Assembly (NCBI GenBank): GCA_025769875.1
Contig: JAGFNK010000801.1
Span: 1-21,461 of the forward strand
Origin: Russula earlei
Lineage: Eukaryota > Basidiomycota > Agaricomycetes > Russulales > Russulaceae
Direction of reading: 5' to 3'
DNA length: 21,461 nt
Every line of letters starts with the position of its first letter. The stretch's first letter is position 1. The translations under genes and the position numbers were made by a program. The notes beneath the pieces were generated by a model. That model ran no database searches and was not told the DNA's origin. It saw nothing but the letters and a program-made list of their open reading frames with translations. Below, piece by piece: positions 1-8,282 of the stretch.

Positions 1-41
1 AGGAGAAAGAATAATCATTGTAGACTACCAATGACTAAATC
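1..41 (+). pseudogene. Element B pol, part 1: start of reverse transcriptase, cut by element A
   Basis: These bases read ERIIIVDYQ-stop-LNQ in frame 1, which fits the conserved 'VQDYR-LNQWT' segment near the start of a Ty3/Gypsy reverse transcriptase. The reading continues without loss at 8287 (QWT) once element A and one copy of its AAATC target duplication are removed. The TGA at 32-34 replaces the usual Arg after DYR/Q, consistent with CGA-to-TGA decay. The rest of B (5' LTR, gag, protease) lies to the left of the window. Confidence 0.8.
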
Positions 42-100
42 TGTCACAAGAACCAGTACATCAGACCAGACCAGCAACCAGATAAGCCTTACCCAGACAT

Positions 101-471
101 TGTAAGGTATGTGATCCCACTGAGTATGGAATCACATGACTTGTACTTGCCCCCATGCACATGCGATGCATCATATTTCAGCTATCCCTTATGCACTCCT
201 TCTTTCATCATAATTTGATCTCTCTTGGTCTAGACTTCCTTTCATCATGTCTCATGCCTCTTGCCTCTCTGTATATATAAACTTCTTAGCTACTCTTTGG
301 ACTCAAGGAATACAAGATTCTCTTTTGTGCCACTCACATCAGTCTGCCTGCAAAAGCCAAGAAGCCAAACAACCGCGTGTGAGGTGCTTGCTCCCCTCTG
401 TTCTTCTCTGTCCGTACCCACCCTTGGATCAAGCCCACTGGACTCCGCGTGCCCCGACCTGGTGCGCTACA
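101..471 (+). repeat. Solo LTR S1 (371 bp) inside the 5' LTR of A
   Basis: This stretch is absent from the 3' LTR of A, so it is a later insertion. It starts TGTAAGG and ends GCTACA (TG...CA) and is flanked by ACAT on both sides (97-100 and 472-475). It holds a TATA box (TATATATAA near 272-280) and no coding sequence of note; the ~100-codon ORFs across it are chance. A diverged copy of its last ~84 bp lies on the minus strand at 19893-19976, so the family is repeated. The superfamily cannot be told from the LTR alone. Confidence 0.88.
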
Positions 472-603
472 ACATGTCTCAAGTTTCTTGCATGTTTCAT
501 GACTCAGTTAAAAGCCTCACATGTACCAGACATTTCTTGCGTGTTCTAGTATGATCGCCTCATTGTTACCTCACAAATACTATTTGATATAGTATCCTGT
601 ATG

Positions 604-649
604 TATATAAGATTGCCATCTGATGAGAACAAGCCTCAAGCTTGTTCTC
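604..649 (+). promoter_or_regulatory. LTR promoter of A: TATA box and R-region hairpin
   Basis: TATATAA is at 604-610. A perfect hairpin follows: arms 625-634 and 640-649 (10 bp), loop CTCAA at 635-639. The segment 638-648 (AAGCTTGTTCT) is complementary to the primer-binding site at 915-925. If transcription starts about 34 bp after the TATA box, these are the first 11 bases of the genomic RNA, as in Tf1. The same layout recurs in the 3' LTR (TATA 7974-7980, hairpin 7995-8019). Confidence 0.8.
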
Positions 650-914
650 CTGTGAAATATCACTGGATTTTGAACTTCAGGACTTGTAGGCTTGCAAGAC
701 ATCAAGCAAATCGTCTGAAACTCCTTCTACTCATAAGTCTTCATAACACGAAGACTTATTTATGACTTTTCCTCTCCGTGGAACATATTTGCCTTAGCAA
801 TATTGTCTCCAAGATCCCCAAAATCCGCAAGGACTTAGTGTCTTGCTCAACTCGCTGCGCTCGTCTTGTGCATGAACTGATTTGACAGCAACACCACCCC
901 CAGTCGGTGACATT

Positions 915-925
915 AGAACAAGCTT
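915..925 (+). other. Primer-binding site of A, self-priming type
   Basis: AGAACAAGCTT starts 2 nt after the LTR end. It is exactly complementary (11/11) to 638-648 in the R region of the element's own LTR. A match to the 3' end of a tRNA was not recognised. In the Tf1/sushi group of Ty3 elements the RNA 5' end folds back onto the PBS and serves as primer. The 2-nt spacer fits the usual gap trimmed by integrase. Confidence 0.72.
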
Positions 926-994
926 TCCTTCTCAAACCCTCGACCCCGAACGTGTATATACGCATCCAGCCCTGGACCCGTGCCTCCCGAACCC

Positions 995-1327
995 ATGGAA
1001 CAAGAACCCAAAACCACGACACAACTCTTCATTGTGGCTGACGAACCAGAAGAACCACCCACACAATTACCTTAGCAACTCACGTCGTCTGGAATGGCAC
1101 AAGTGTATCCACACCCCTCCTTGTTCCAAGGCTTTAGAGGATGCAGAAGAAGGCCCCCCAGCCCAGACCCCGATGACTATGATACCTATGCCTGCCACGA
1201 TCGTGACACACGCCCCTCAGACAATGGAAAACTTGAAGGCGTCCCCCCAAAGGCATTCAACAGTGATTGCGCATGCACCCACACGTTTCTCACCACATTT
1301 CAATGCTTCATGAGAATGAACTTCAAC
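995..1327 (+). pseudogene. gag: Element A gag, N-terminal part
   Basis: The likely start is ATG 995 (MEQEPKTTTQLF), 82 bp after the LTR. The frame has TAG at 1073-1075, just after a TQLP motif, and then runs on through 'MAQVYPHPSLFQGFRGC' to 'NFN' at 1327, where solo LTR S2 interrupts it. Removing S2 plus one target copy joins 'MRMNFN' to 'SKITQNPIKKC' in frame. Gag forms the shell of the intracellular virus-like particle. The N-terminal part is acidic, proline-rich and poorly conserved. Confidence 0.75.
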
Positions 1328-2194
1328 TGTTACACCATTTTCCTTTTACGTCTACTTCCTACCTTTTGCTATGGACTGCTTGCTTTTGTACGTCCCTTTA
1401 CTTACTGGTCTCATGATCTCTTACGTCTTGTGATCCCTTCTGTGCTATCATGTGATCCATACACGTCCAGGTAACACTGGATTGCTGTTACTTTCCCTTT
1501 GTTTGGTTCTCTTTCCATTTACATTCACTTCTTAGTTTTGACTGTGCAATGCTGCGCACTTACTGTGCAGCACAGTTACTTGGTTCTGACTCATTCGTGG
1601 CCTCATTCCTATGACTCCTACTATACTAGTAGCACAGTCAAAGCGCAGCTATTGCTGCGCTTCTCCTGTATATATAAGCTCAGTACTTTGTGACCAAAGC
1701 CCTAAGCTTGGTCTCTTGTAGAATCCAACCTACTCTTGTCCAAACATATTCTCATGCAACCCACTTTGCTCCTAATCCTCAAACCACATCCACCTCTCCA
1801 TTTCATCAACTCTCAACACACCATCCACCATCTACTCTTCACCTTTCCCTTCCTTTCCTAAGAGTCTCTCTTCACTCCACTGAGAAGAGCTCTCCTCCTT
1901 TAAGACCTACCTTCCTCTACTCTCTCTGCATTGTTCAAGGTCCCCGACAGACTTGAACGCATATAGCTAGTGGAACCAGCCCTAGTCTATCCCATTATAA
2001 ACTTACCCTAGCTTCTCAACGGACTGAGTCATACTAGGAAGGGTCTATTGGCCATAACCTGTTTAGCATAAAACACTTCAACTGCTGCAGGGATCCTTAC
2101 TCTTTATACACGGGATCCAGCCCGTCTCTTGAACACCTCTCTATCATTGACTCGTCTTTACACTTGTGAACTGACACAGCTAGTTACCGTGACA
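1328..2194 (+). repeat. Solo LTR S2 (867 bp) inserted in gag of A
   Basis: It begins TGTTAC and ends GTGACA and is flanked by TCAAC (1323-1327) and TCGAC (2195-2199), a 5-bp target duplication with one transition. Excision restores the gag frame, which confirms the borders. A TATA box (TATATAA 1671-1677) is followed by a hairpin at 1692-1713 (GACCAA-A-GC pairing with GCTTGGTC, loop CCTAA). Upstream are GC-rich inverted repeats: 1541-1547 with 1570-1576, 1563-1575, and 1643-1660 (arms GCGCAGC/GCTGCGC). The pyrimidine-rich stretch 1730-1930 has no coding meaning. Superfamily is probably Ty3, from the hairpin layout. Confidence 0.85.
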
Positions 2195-2960
2195 TCGACA
2201 GCAAGATCACCCAAAATCCCATCAAAAAATGTGCCTATTTCCTGTCACTAATGGAAGGGCCTCGTGTCAATGGATGGGTCGAAGCAATGGACGAATGGCT
2301 TGAAAAGGTCATGCTTGACCTGGACAAAATTCCCTTTGGCCTCACTGCTTGGCAAGTCATGGAACAACAATTCAAACGTGCGTTTACCAACTATGCCAAA
2401 CACGAACACACACAAGACCAGTTACGCAAACTCAAGATGAAAGAAAATGATCTTGATGAATACATCGCAAATTTCAAACTACTTGCATGCCACAGATCCT
2501 TGCACACCGACGACCCAATGGTCATGCGCCTGTTCGCGTACGGCCTTCCCAAACCATTGGTTGAAGCTATTATTAGTCAGGAAGACCCCATCACCTTTCA
2601 AGAATGGATCTCCAGTGCACAGAAACAACACCGGATCTGCATGCGCAAACGTGCAGTCCTCACCGATCATGCCAACATGCACAATCGCAATGCAAATCCA
2701 AACTGCCCCTGGGCTCGTCTCTCCACCTGAGGAACATGCAGCAATGCCACCAACAACGCCACCGCACCACAAGCATGCCTCCCACCTTGCGACCCAAACG
2801 CGATGGACACCAGCGCTGGTGCGGCACGCAAAGCAATCACCGAAGCTGAAAAAGAAAAACATCACACCGAAGGCAGGTGCTTCCACTGTTCAAAACAAGG
2901 ACACCTCGCCAGAGACTGCCCCACAAAACCAAAATGCAACACAACACGCGCACGTGCAGC
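2195..2960 (+). pseudogene. gag: Element A gag, core and zinc knuckle
   Basis: Frame 1 reads through 'FLSLMEGPRVNGWVEAMDEW', the conserved capsid core of Ty3/Gypsy Gag, then 'QFKRAFTNYAKHE' and a helical region ending near 2650. A TGA at 2728-2730 (probably from CGA) interrupts the frame, which continues to a CCHC zinc knuckle C-x2-C-x4-H-x4-C at 2878-2919 (CFHCSKQGHLARDC). The knuckle binds genomic RNA during packaging. No frameshift or normal stop separates gag from protease, so gag-pol was one polyprotein. Confidence 0.9.
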
Positions 2961-3710
2961 AGAGGTGACCACCACCACATCCGAATCCTCCGTTGTTGAG
3001 ATTGTCGAAGAGAGCGTGACAGCTAAAGTTGTGAAGGCTGCCAAAGCCCTCTCTAAAGAAGAAAGGGAAGAATTTATCAAGATGCTGACTGGAGAAGCTG
3101 ATAATGACAAGGAGAAGGATTTTTTTGGACGCCTGAGCATATCGGCAATCGCTCAGGCCCTAGGTACCACCAATGTATATGACACTATAAAAAAGTCAAT
3201 GCAGGTCAATTTGACAATATACATTGGAACCTCAAAAGCCAAAAAGAAAGTTGTGTTGATCAACAGTGGGGCAACCGAATGTTTTATCTCCCCAAAATTA
3301 ACTAAAGAACTCTGACTAAAAACACGAAAACTGTCAACACCAAGAATAGTAAAAAACATCAACAATACTCCCAACCGTCTAGGAAGAATCACTCAAGCGG
3401 TAGACCTAGAACTAAAACTATTAGGACAAAGAAGCAAACACCAATTCCTCATAGCAGACATCAGACAAGACGATCTAATCCTGGGATACCCCTTCCTCGA
3501 ATCAACAAACCCCAAGATCAATTGGACCAAAGGAACATTAATGGGAAGGATAGTCCTATCTGGAGATGAAGAAATACCAGAGTGGATAAGAAACATCACC
3601 GAATGGGAAGAGAGCGACGAACTCTGGATACAAACTCAATTACAGAAGACCATGATTGCCCAACAATTAGCAGAGTCCCAAATAGAATTGAAACAACTAA
3701 CCTAGCAACA
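2961..3710 (+). pseudogene. pol: Element A aspartic protease region
   Basis: After an acidic linker, frame 1 gives 'VVLINSGATECFISPKL', the retropepsin active-site region. The catalytic Asp of the D-S/T-G triad is Asn here (AAC 3262-3264), a G-to-A change that would abolish cleavage. A TGA at 3313-3315 and a TAG at 3703-3705 interrupt the frame. The C-terminal protease motif follows as 'LILGYPFLESTNPKINW' (about 3478-3528). Protease would cut the polyprotein into Gag, RT and IN. Confidence 0.85.
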
Positions 3711-4680
3711 AATAGTCCCCCCTCAATATCATGTCTATGGCCAAGTCTTTATGGAACAAGAATCAGAAAGATTCCCTGGACCAAGGAAATGGGACCATGC
3801 CATCGATCTCAAACCTGATGCCCCCACAACAATCAATTGCAGAGTATATCCTCTTTCACCCAAAGAAAAAGAGGAGCAAGGAAAATTCCTTGAACAAAAT
3901 CTACGATTGAAACAAATCAGAAGGTCCAACTCACCATATGCAAGCAGCTTCTTTCTCATTAAAAAGAAGGATGGCAAATTCTGACCAGTACAAGACTACA
4001 GAAATTTGAACAAATGGACTATACCTAACGTCTATCCACTCCCCCTAATCCCAGAGTTAATACATGCCCTAGCAGGCAAAGAACTTTTTACTAAATTCAA
4101 TATTAGATGGGGCTACAACAACATTAGGATCAAGGAAGGAGACGAATGGAAAGCCGCTTTCAAAACCAGTGACGGCTTGTTCGAACCAACAGTAATGTTC
4201 TTTGGATTGACCAATTCCTCAGCAACCCTTCCAAACTATGATGGACGATATCTTTCAAGAAGAACTTGCCCAAGGATGGCTCAAAATTTATATGGATGAT
4301 ATCATCATCGCCACAAAGAACGATGAGGAAGAACACAAATCTAAAGTCGAGCACATCCTATCAAAACTGAAACAACACAACCTATATCTCAAACCAGAAA
4401 AATGTCAATTCCACAAAAGGAAGGTTGAATACCTAGGAGTAATCATTGGTGAAGGAAAAATCACTATGGACCCAGTCAAAGTCAATGGAATCAAAGACTG
4501 GCCTACACCAAAAATGTTAAAAGAAGTCCAAAGTTTCCTAGGATTCTGCAATTTCTATTGCAATTTCATCCCAAACTTCTTGATAAAAGCCAGACCCCTC
4601 AACAACCTAACAAAAAAGAACAGACAATGGGAATGGACACCCAAAGAAGAACAGGCATTCCAAACACTAAAAAATACATA
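3711..4680 (+). pseudogene. pol: Element A reverse transcriptase
   Basis: Frame 1 carries the RT start (KWDHAIDLKPDAPTTINCR), 'SSFFLIKKKDGKF', a TGA at 3982-3984 where Arg is expected, and 'QDYRNLNKWTIPNVYPLP'. The first catalytic Asp, expected in 'KFDI', is Asn (AAT 4099-4101). An extra C in the CCC run 4226-4228 shifts the frame from 1 to 2. Frame 2 then carries 'MMDDIFQEEL' and the YMDD box (4289-4300, IYMDDIII), followed by the thumb and 'VQSFLGFCNFY'. One of three catalytic carboxylates is lost, so the enzyme is inactive. The RT copies the element RNA into cDNA. Confidence 0.92.
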
Positions 4681-5091
4681 TGTATCTTACCCAGTCCTGC
4701 GAACTCCAGATTGGACTAAACAATTTATTCTCGACACCGATGCATCAGGATTCGCCATAGGAGCAGTCATTTCCCAAGAACATGAAGATGAACTCCATCC
4801 TATAGCATTCTATTCAAGAACATTGCTAGATGCAGAAAGAAACTATGATGCACATGACAAAGAATTAGCTGCCATCATATTTGGTCTTAAAAGTGGCCGA
4901 CCATTCTTCCTAGGTGCAGAAAAACCTATTTGGATAAGAACAGACCACAAGAATCTTACATACTTCAAAGAACCACAGAAACTAACCGGACAACAAGCAA
5001 GGTGGATGCAATATATGCAAGACTTCAATATAACCATGGAACACGTCCCTGGACACACCCATACCATTGCTGACACTCTTTCTTGTCGCAA
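4681..5091 (+). pseudogene. pol: Element A RNase H domain
   Basis: Frame 2 reads 'FILDTDASGFAIGAVISQ' (first catalytic Asp near 4732), 'NYDAHDKELAAIIFGLK' (catalytic Glu) and 'IWIRTDHKNLTYF' (Asp), then 'GHTHTIADTLSCR' with the last Asp. All acidic active-site residues look present. The domain removes the RNA strand during reverse transcription and leaves the polypurine primers. It runs without a stop into the polypurine-like segment 5092-5110 and integrase. Confidence 0.88.
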
Positions 5092-5110
5092 AGACCTTAA
5101 CAAGGGGGTA
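5092..5110 (+). other. Candidate central polypurine tract of A
   Basis: AGACCTTAACAAGGGGGTA occurs here and again at 7767-7785, where it abuts the 3' LTR as the normal polypurine tract. All 19 bases are identical. Here it lies in coding sequence between RNase H and integrase, reading K-D-L-N-K-G-V. Lentiviruses and yeast Ty1 carry a second, central copy of their tract that primes a second plus strand; this placement is similar. Confidence 0.65.
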
Positions 5111-5999
5111 GAAGAACAAAAAACTACCCTCCTCCCACCTGAAAATTATACATGGAAAATTTACCTACCTGACAAGCTGGACAAACAACAAGAAATCTTA
5201 CAACAATTCCATGACACCCCACCTGCAGGACATCCTGGAATAGCCAATACATGGGACTTAGTCAAACAACATTATGAAGGACCCAGATTACGACAGTTCG
5301 TAGAACAATACATAAAAGGTTGCACCAAATGCCAAGAATCTAAAACTAATTTACCAAGAAAAAAGGCCACAACCTTCCCACTTGACACACACATTGAACA
5401 AGGCCCATTCCAATACATATCGAGGGACCTTATCACTGACCTACCAAAATCAGAAGGATTTGACAGCATCCTCACCATCGTCGATCAAGGATGTTCCAAA
5501 GCAACTAAATTCATTCCATGCAACAAAATGATTGACAGAACAGGTGTTGCACACGAGTATCTGAAACACCTTGTACCCTGGTTCAGCGTTCCAAAAAGAA
5601 TCATATCTGACAGAGACCCCCAATTCACATCAAACTTCTCTAAAGCCCTATGCAAAAGTCTAGGCATCAAACAAAACATGTCAACCGCATTCCACCCCCA
5701 AACTGACGGACAGACCGAAAGAATGAACGCTTGGCTAGAACAATACCTAAGACCCTGGACCGCTACCCATCCACACTCCTGGGCAAAAATACTCCCCATT
5801 GCAGAATACGCACACAATTCATGGAAACACGAGGTGTCACGACGATCACCACACAAACTCCTCATGGGATTCAAACCCCAAATCAACATAAACCTAGAAG
5901 ACAACAATGTTCCTGCCTCCACCAATCGCCTCAAAGAACTAGAACAATCTAGACACAACACACAACAACTTTTAGAATGAAAACAACAACCCCTAAAAC
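5111..5999 (+). pseudogene. pol: Element A integrase, zinc and catalytic domains
   Basis: The HHCC zinc domain is visible ('FHDTPPAGHPG' ... 'GCTKCQ', about 5206-5336). The DDE core is intact: Asp in 'ISRDLITDLP' (5426-5428), Asp in 'ISDRDPQF' (5609-5611) and Glu in 'DGQTERMN' (5717-5719). One TGA at 5978-5980, followed by 'KQQPLKP', breaks the frame ahead of the C-terminal domain; CGA is the likely parent codon. Integrase trims the cDNA ends and joins them to target DNA, giving the 5-bp duplication seen around the element. Unlike protease and RT, it keeps its catalytic residues. Confidence 0.92.
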
Positions 6000-6448
6000 C
6001 TAACGTCCCAGAAATGAAAGAAGGAACCCTTGTATGGCTAGAAAGCAAGAACCTCAAAACACGAGGAAACCGCAAACTAACACCAAAATGTTATGGACCC
6101 TTCCCCATCATTAAGAAAATTTCTAAAGTCGCTTACCAACTCCAACTCCCACCATCCATTAAGATACATGATGTTTTCCATGTCAACCTACTCCTACCCT
6201 ATATAGAAATGGAGGAATACGGCACACCATTCACACAGCCTCCTCTGATCATCAATAATGAAGAGGAATATGAAATTGAAGCCATTCTAGATGCTAGAAG
6301 GTTTGGACGAACACGTAAACTTCAATACCTCGTACACTGGAAAGGTTACCCGACATCAGATGACTCATGGGTCAACCATCACAACCTCAACACCCCAGAA
6401 CTCCTAAAAGAATTCTACCCTGCTATGGCTGGACAACCTAACGTATAA
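6000..6448 (+). pseudogene. pol: Element A integrase C-terminus with chromodomain
   Basis: In the same frame after the TGA at 5978, the sequence gives 'GTLVWLESKNLKT', then the GPF/Y module 'CYGPFPIIKKI' and 'IHDVFHVNLLLPY'. A chromodomain follows ('EEEYEIEAIL' ... 'LQYLVHWKGYPTSDDSWV', about 6260-6415). It ends with TAA at 6446-6448. Chromodomains at the integrase C-terminus define the chromovirus lineage and direct insertion to marked chromatin. The aromatic cage positions (Y near the start, W in HWKGY, W in DSW) look conserved. Confidence 0.93.
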
Positions 6449-6510
6449 AAGGACCGCCATTCCTGACCAACATTCCCGACCACTCCTCCCTTCTCTCCAA
6501 ACGTTCCAAC

Positions 6511-7674
6511 ATGTCCTCCAACACTGACTCACCTGCTACCTCCTCTACCACCCTCATCCCCACTCCCCCATACACTCCAACCCTTATTCCCCTACCAATC
6601 TCTAGAAAACCATCACCATCCACGGCCACGACTATCAATGCCCGACTCTTAGTGCGACGTGCCACATGACACGCAGCTATGATAGCACAAGCCCAAGAAC
6701 TCTGGCATGAAGAGACCTTACCCACCATACTACAAGCTTTCAGCAACCACTCTCCTACCAGAGGAACTAACTCTCCAGTGGCTCGCAGTCCATCCTACCA
6801 CATTTGTTCTCCCTCCCCCATTCCCATTCCTATTCCCCCTCAACTCAACACACCTATCCCTCAACAACCAATAAACCTAATCCTTCTCAATGAGAACTTC
6901 GTCCCAACACCACTTGACAATGACACTCCTCCCCCTGCCTATGTAACACCCATAGCTCCTGGGACAGATACTATGGCTGAACTACGAGAACTAGGGGATG
7001 GCTGGATGGAGGGAAACCTAGGACTCAACATCTTAATTCCTGACCCAGGGAACGAAGATGATACCATCCCCCCATGATTCGTCCTGCCTGACCTAACTAA
7101 TGGGTTCCCATCAGTCATCGCAACATATGGTCCTGGATGTCCCACTCATCAAATCTCAGTCCAAGCTTGTGCCAATCCTTATCCTCATCCCCTCCTCACA
7201 ACAAAGGACGCCTTCCTGTTTCGAGAAGGACTTAAGCACACTAAAGCTGTAAACAAAGCTCTCACCTTCAAGGAAGACTTGTCTCTTGAAGCCGAAGTCC
7301 TTTGTTATCAATTTGCTATCAAGAAGGCACAACAAATGGCTAATCAACTCATCACAGCCAGAGGACATTACCACAACATGTTATGGGAGATCCAAGACAG
7401 TGAAGTCAAATTGGCAAGGGCCAATGCTAATGCCCGGCTCAAGCCTAGAATCCTTTTTCAATCCATGCCACAGTTGACTGAACAGGAGCATAAAGACACT
7501 AAAGAAGCAATTATGGACCCATGGTATCAATTTTCCCCTCACATCTCTAACAGATGCTCCTGGTGTCTCGATGGCGGACATGACACTGTTGACTGTCCCA
7601 AAATCACCACCTGCGTCCTCTGTAATTGCTATGGACACAAGGCTGATCTTTGTAGGACCCCACACCAACGATGA
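6511..7674 (+). pseudogene. Element A additional 3' ORF with two CCHC knuckles
   Basis: A separate frame-1 reading of 387 codons starts at ATG 6511, 62 bp after the pol stop, and ends with TGA 7672-7674. Two in-frame TGA codons (6667-6669, 7075-7077) break it; CGA parents are likely. The first ~220 residues are rich in Pro, Ser and Thr. A helical middle section follows ('FKEDLSLEAEVLCYQFAIKK'). The end has two tandem zinc knuckles, both C-x2-C-x4-H-x4-C: CSWCLDGGHDTVDC (7555-7596) and CVLCNCYGHKADLC (7612-7653). The family is not one I recognise. Element B has an ORF of the same layout at the same place. A nucleic-acid-binding accessory or nucleocapsid-like protein is an inference from the knuckles only. 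Confidence 0.75.
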
Positions 7675-7786
7675 AAACCGCACAAAATATATATATTGAG
7701 TCCCCCAAGATCAACTTCACTATCATATTCATTGCTGTGTTTCCAACGTTCACCCCTACACAGGTTAGACCTTAACAAGGGGGTAA
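7675..7786 (+). other. Element A 3' untranslated stretch and polypurine tract
   Basis: No coding sequence is seen here. The last bases (CTTAACAAGGGGGTAA, 7771-7786) touch the 3' LTR and are the expected plus-strand primer. The tract 7767-7785 is copied exactly at 5092-5110. Confidence 0.85.
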
Positions 7787-8282
7787 TGTCACAAGAACCG
7801 GTACATCGGACCGGACCGGCAACTGGATAAGCCTTACCCGGACATGTCTCAAGTTTCTCACATGTTTCATGACTCAGTTAAAAGCCTTGCATGTACCAGA
7901 CGTTTCTTGCATGTTCTAGTATGATCGCCTCATTGTTACCTCACAAATACTATTTGATATAGTATCCTGTATGTATATAAGATTGCCATCTGACGAGAAC
8001 AAGCCTCAAGCTTGTTCTCCTGTGAAATATCACTGGATTTTGAACTTCAGCACTTGTAGGCTTGCAAGACATCAAGTAAATCGTCTGAAACTCCTTCTAC
8101 TCATAAGTCTTCATAACGCGAAGACTTATTCATGACTTCTCCTCTCCGTGGAACATATTTGCCTTGGCAATATCATCTCCGAGATCCCCAAAATCCGTGA
8201 AGACTTAGTGTCTCGCTTGACTCACTGTGCTCGTCTCGCACGTGAACTGATTTGTCAGTGACACTGCCCCCAGTCGGTGACA
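7787..8282 (+). repeat. 3' LTR of element A
   Basis: 496 bp, TGTCAC...GTGACA, adjacent to the polypurine tract and followed by the AAATC target duplication. It keeps CG at sites where the 5' LTR has CA (for example four GGACCGG-type sites in the first 40 bp), so it is the less decayed copy there. TATATAA is at 7974-7980 and the hairpin at 7995-8019. Confidence 0.95.

Larger units (their letters stand above)
42..912 (+). repeat. 5' LTR of element A, interrupted by solo LTR S1
   Basis: It aligns end to end with the 3' LTR at 7787-8282. Without the 371-bp insert and its 4-bp duplication it is 496 bp, the same length as the 3' LTR. By a hand count about 40 positions differ from the 3' LTR and all but two are transitions. 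TATATAA (604-610) is the promoter and is followed by a 10-bp hairpin at 625-649. Confidence 0.93.
42..8282 (+). mobile_element. Element A: complete decayed Ty3/Gypsy chromovirus with extra 3' ORF
   Basis: Two direct LTRs (42-912 and 7787-8282) begin TGTCAC and end GTGACA, and are flanked by a perfect 5-bp target duplication AAATC (37-41 and 8283-8287). Between them, in order: primer site, gag with a CCHC knuckle, protease, reverse transcriptase, RNase H, integrase, chromodomain, an additional ORF and a polypurine tract. Gag and pol share one reading frame, as in the Tf1/sushi group. The element is dead: it has several in-frame TGA/TAG codons, a +1 frameshift at 4226-4228, lost catalytic Asp residues in protease and RT, and two solo-LTR insertions. 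It sits inside the RT gene of element B. Confidence 0.93.

Noticed and set aside
247..554. Two ~100-codon ORFs near the left end
   Set aside because: They lie across solo LTR S1, which is non-coding, and overlap each other in different frames.
1499..1956. Short plus-strand ORFs in S2
   Set aside because: They lie in LTR sequence with a TATA box; composition is pyrimidine-rich and not protein-like.
2479..3392. Minus-strand ORFs of 79-135 codons opposite gag and protease of A
   Set aside because: They overlap recognisable Gag knuckle and protease sequence on the plus strand and show no motif; they are shadows.
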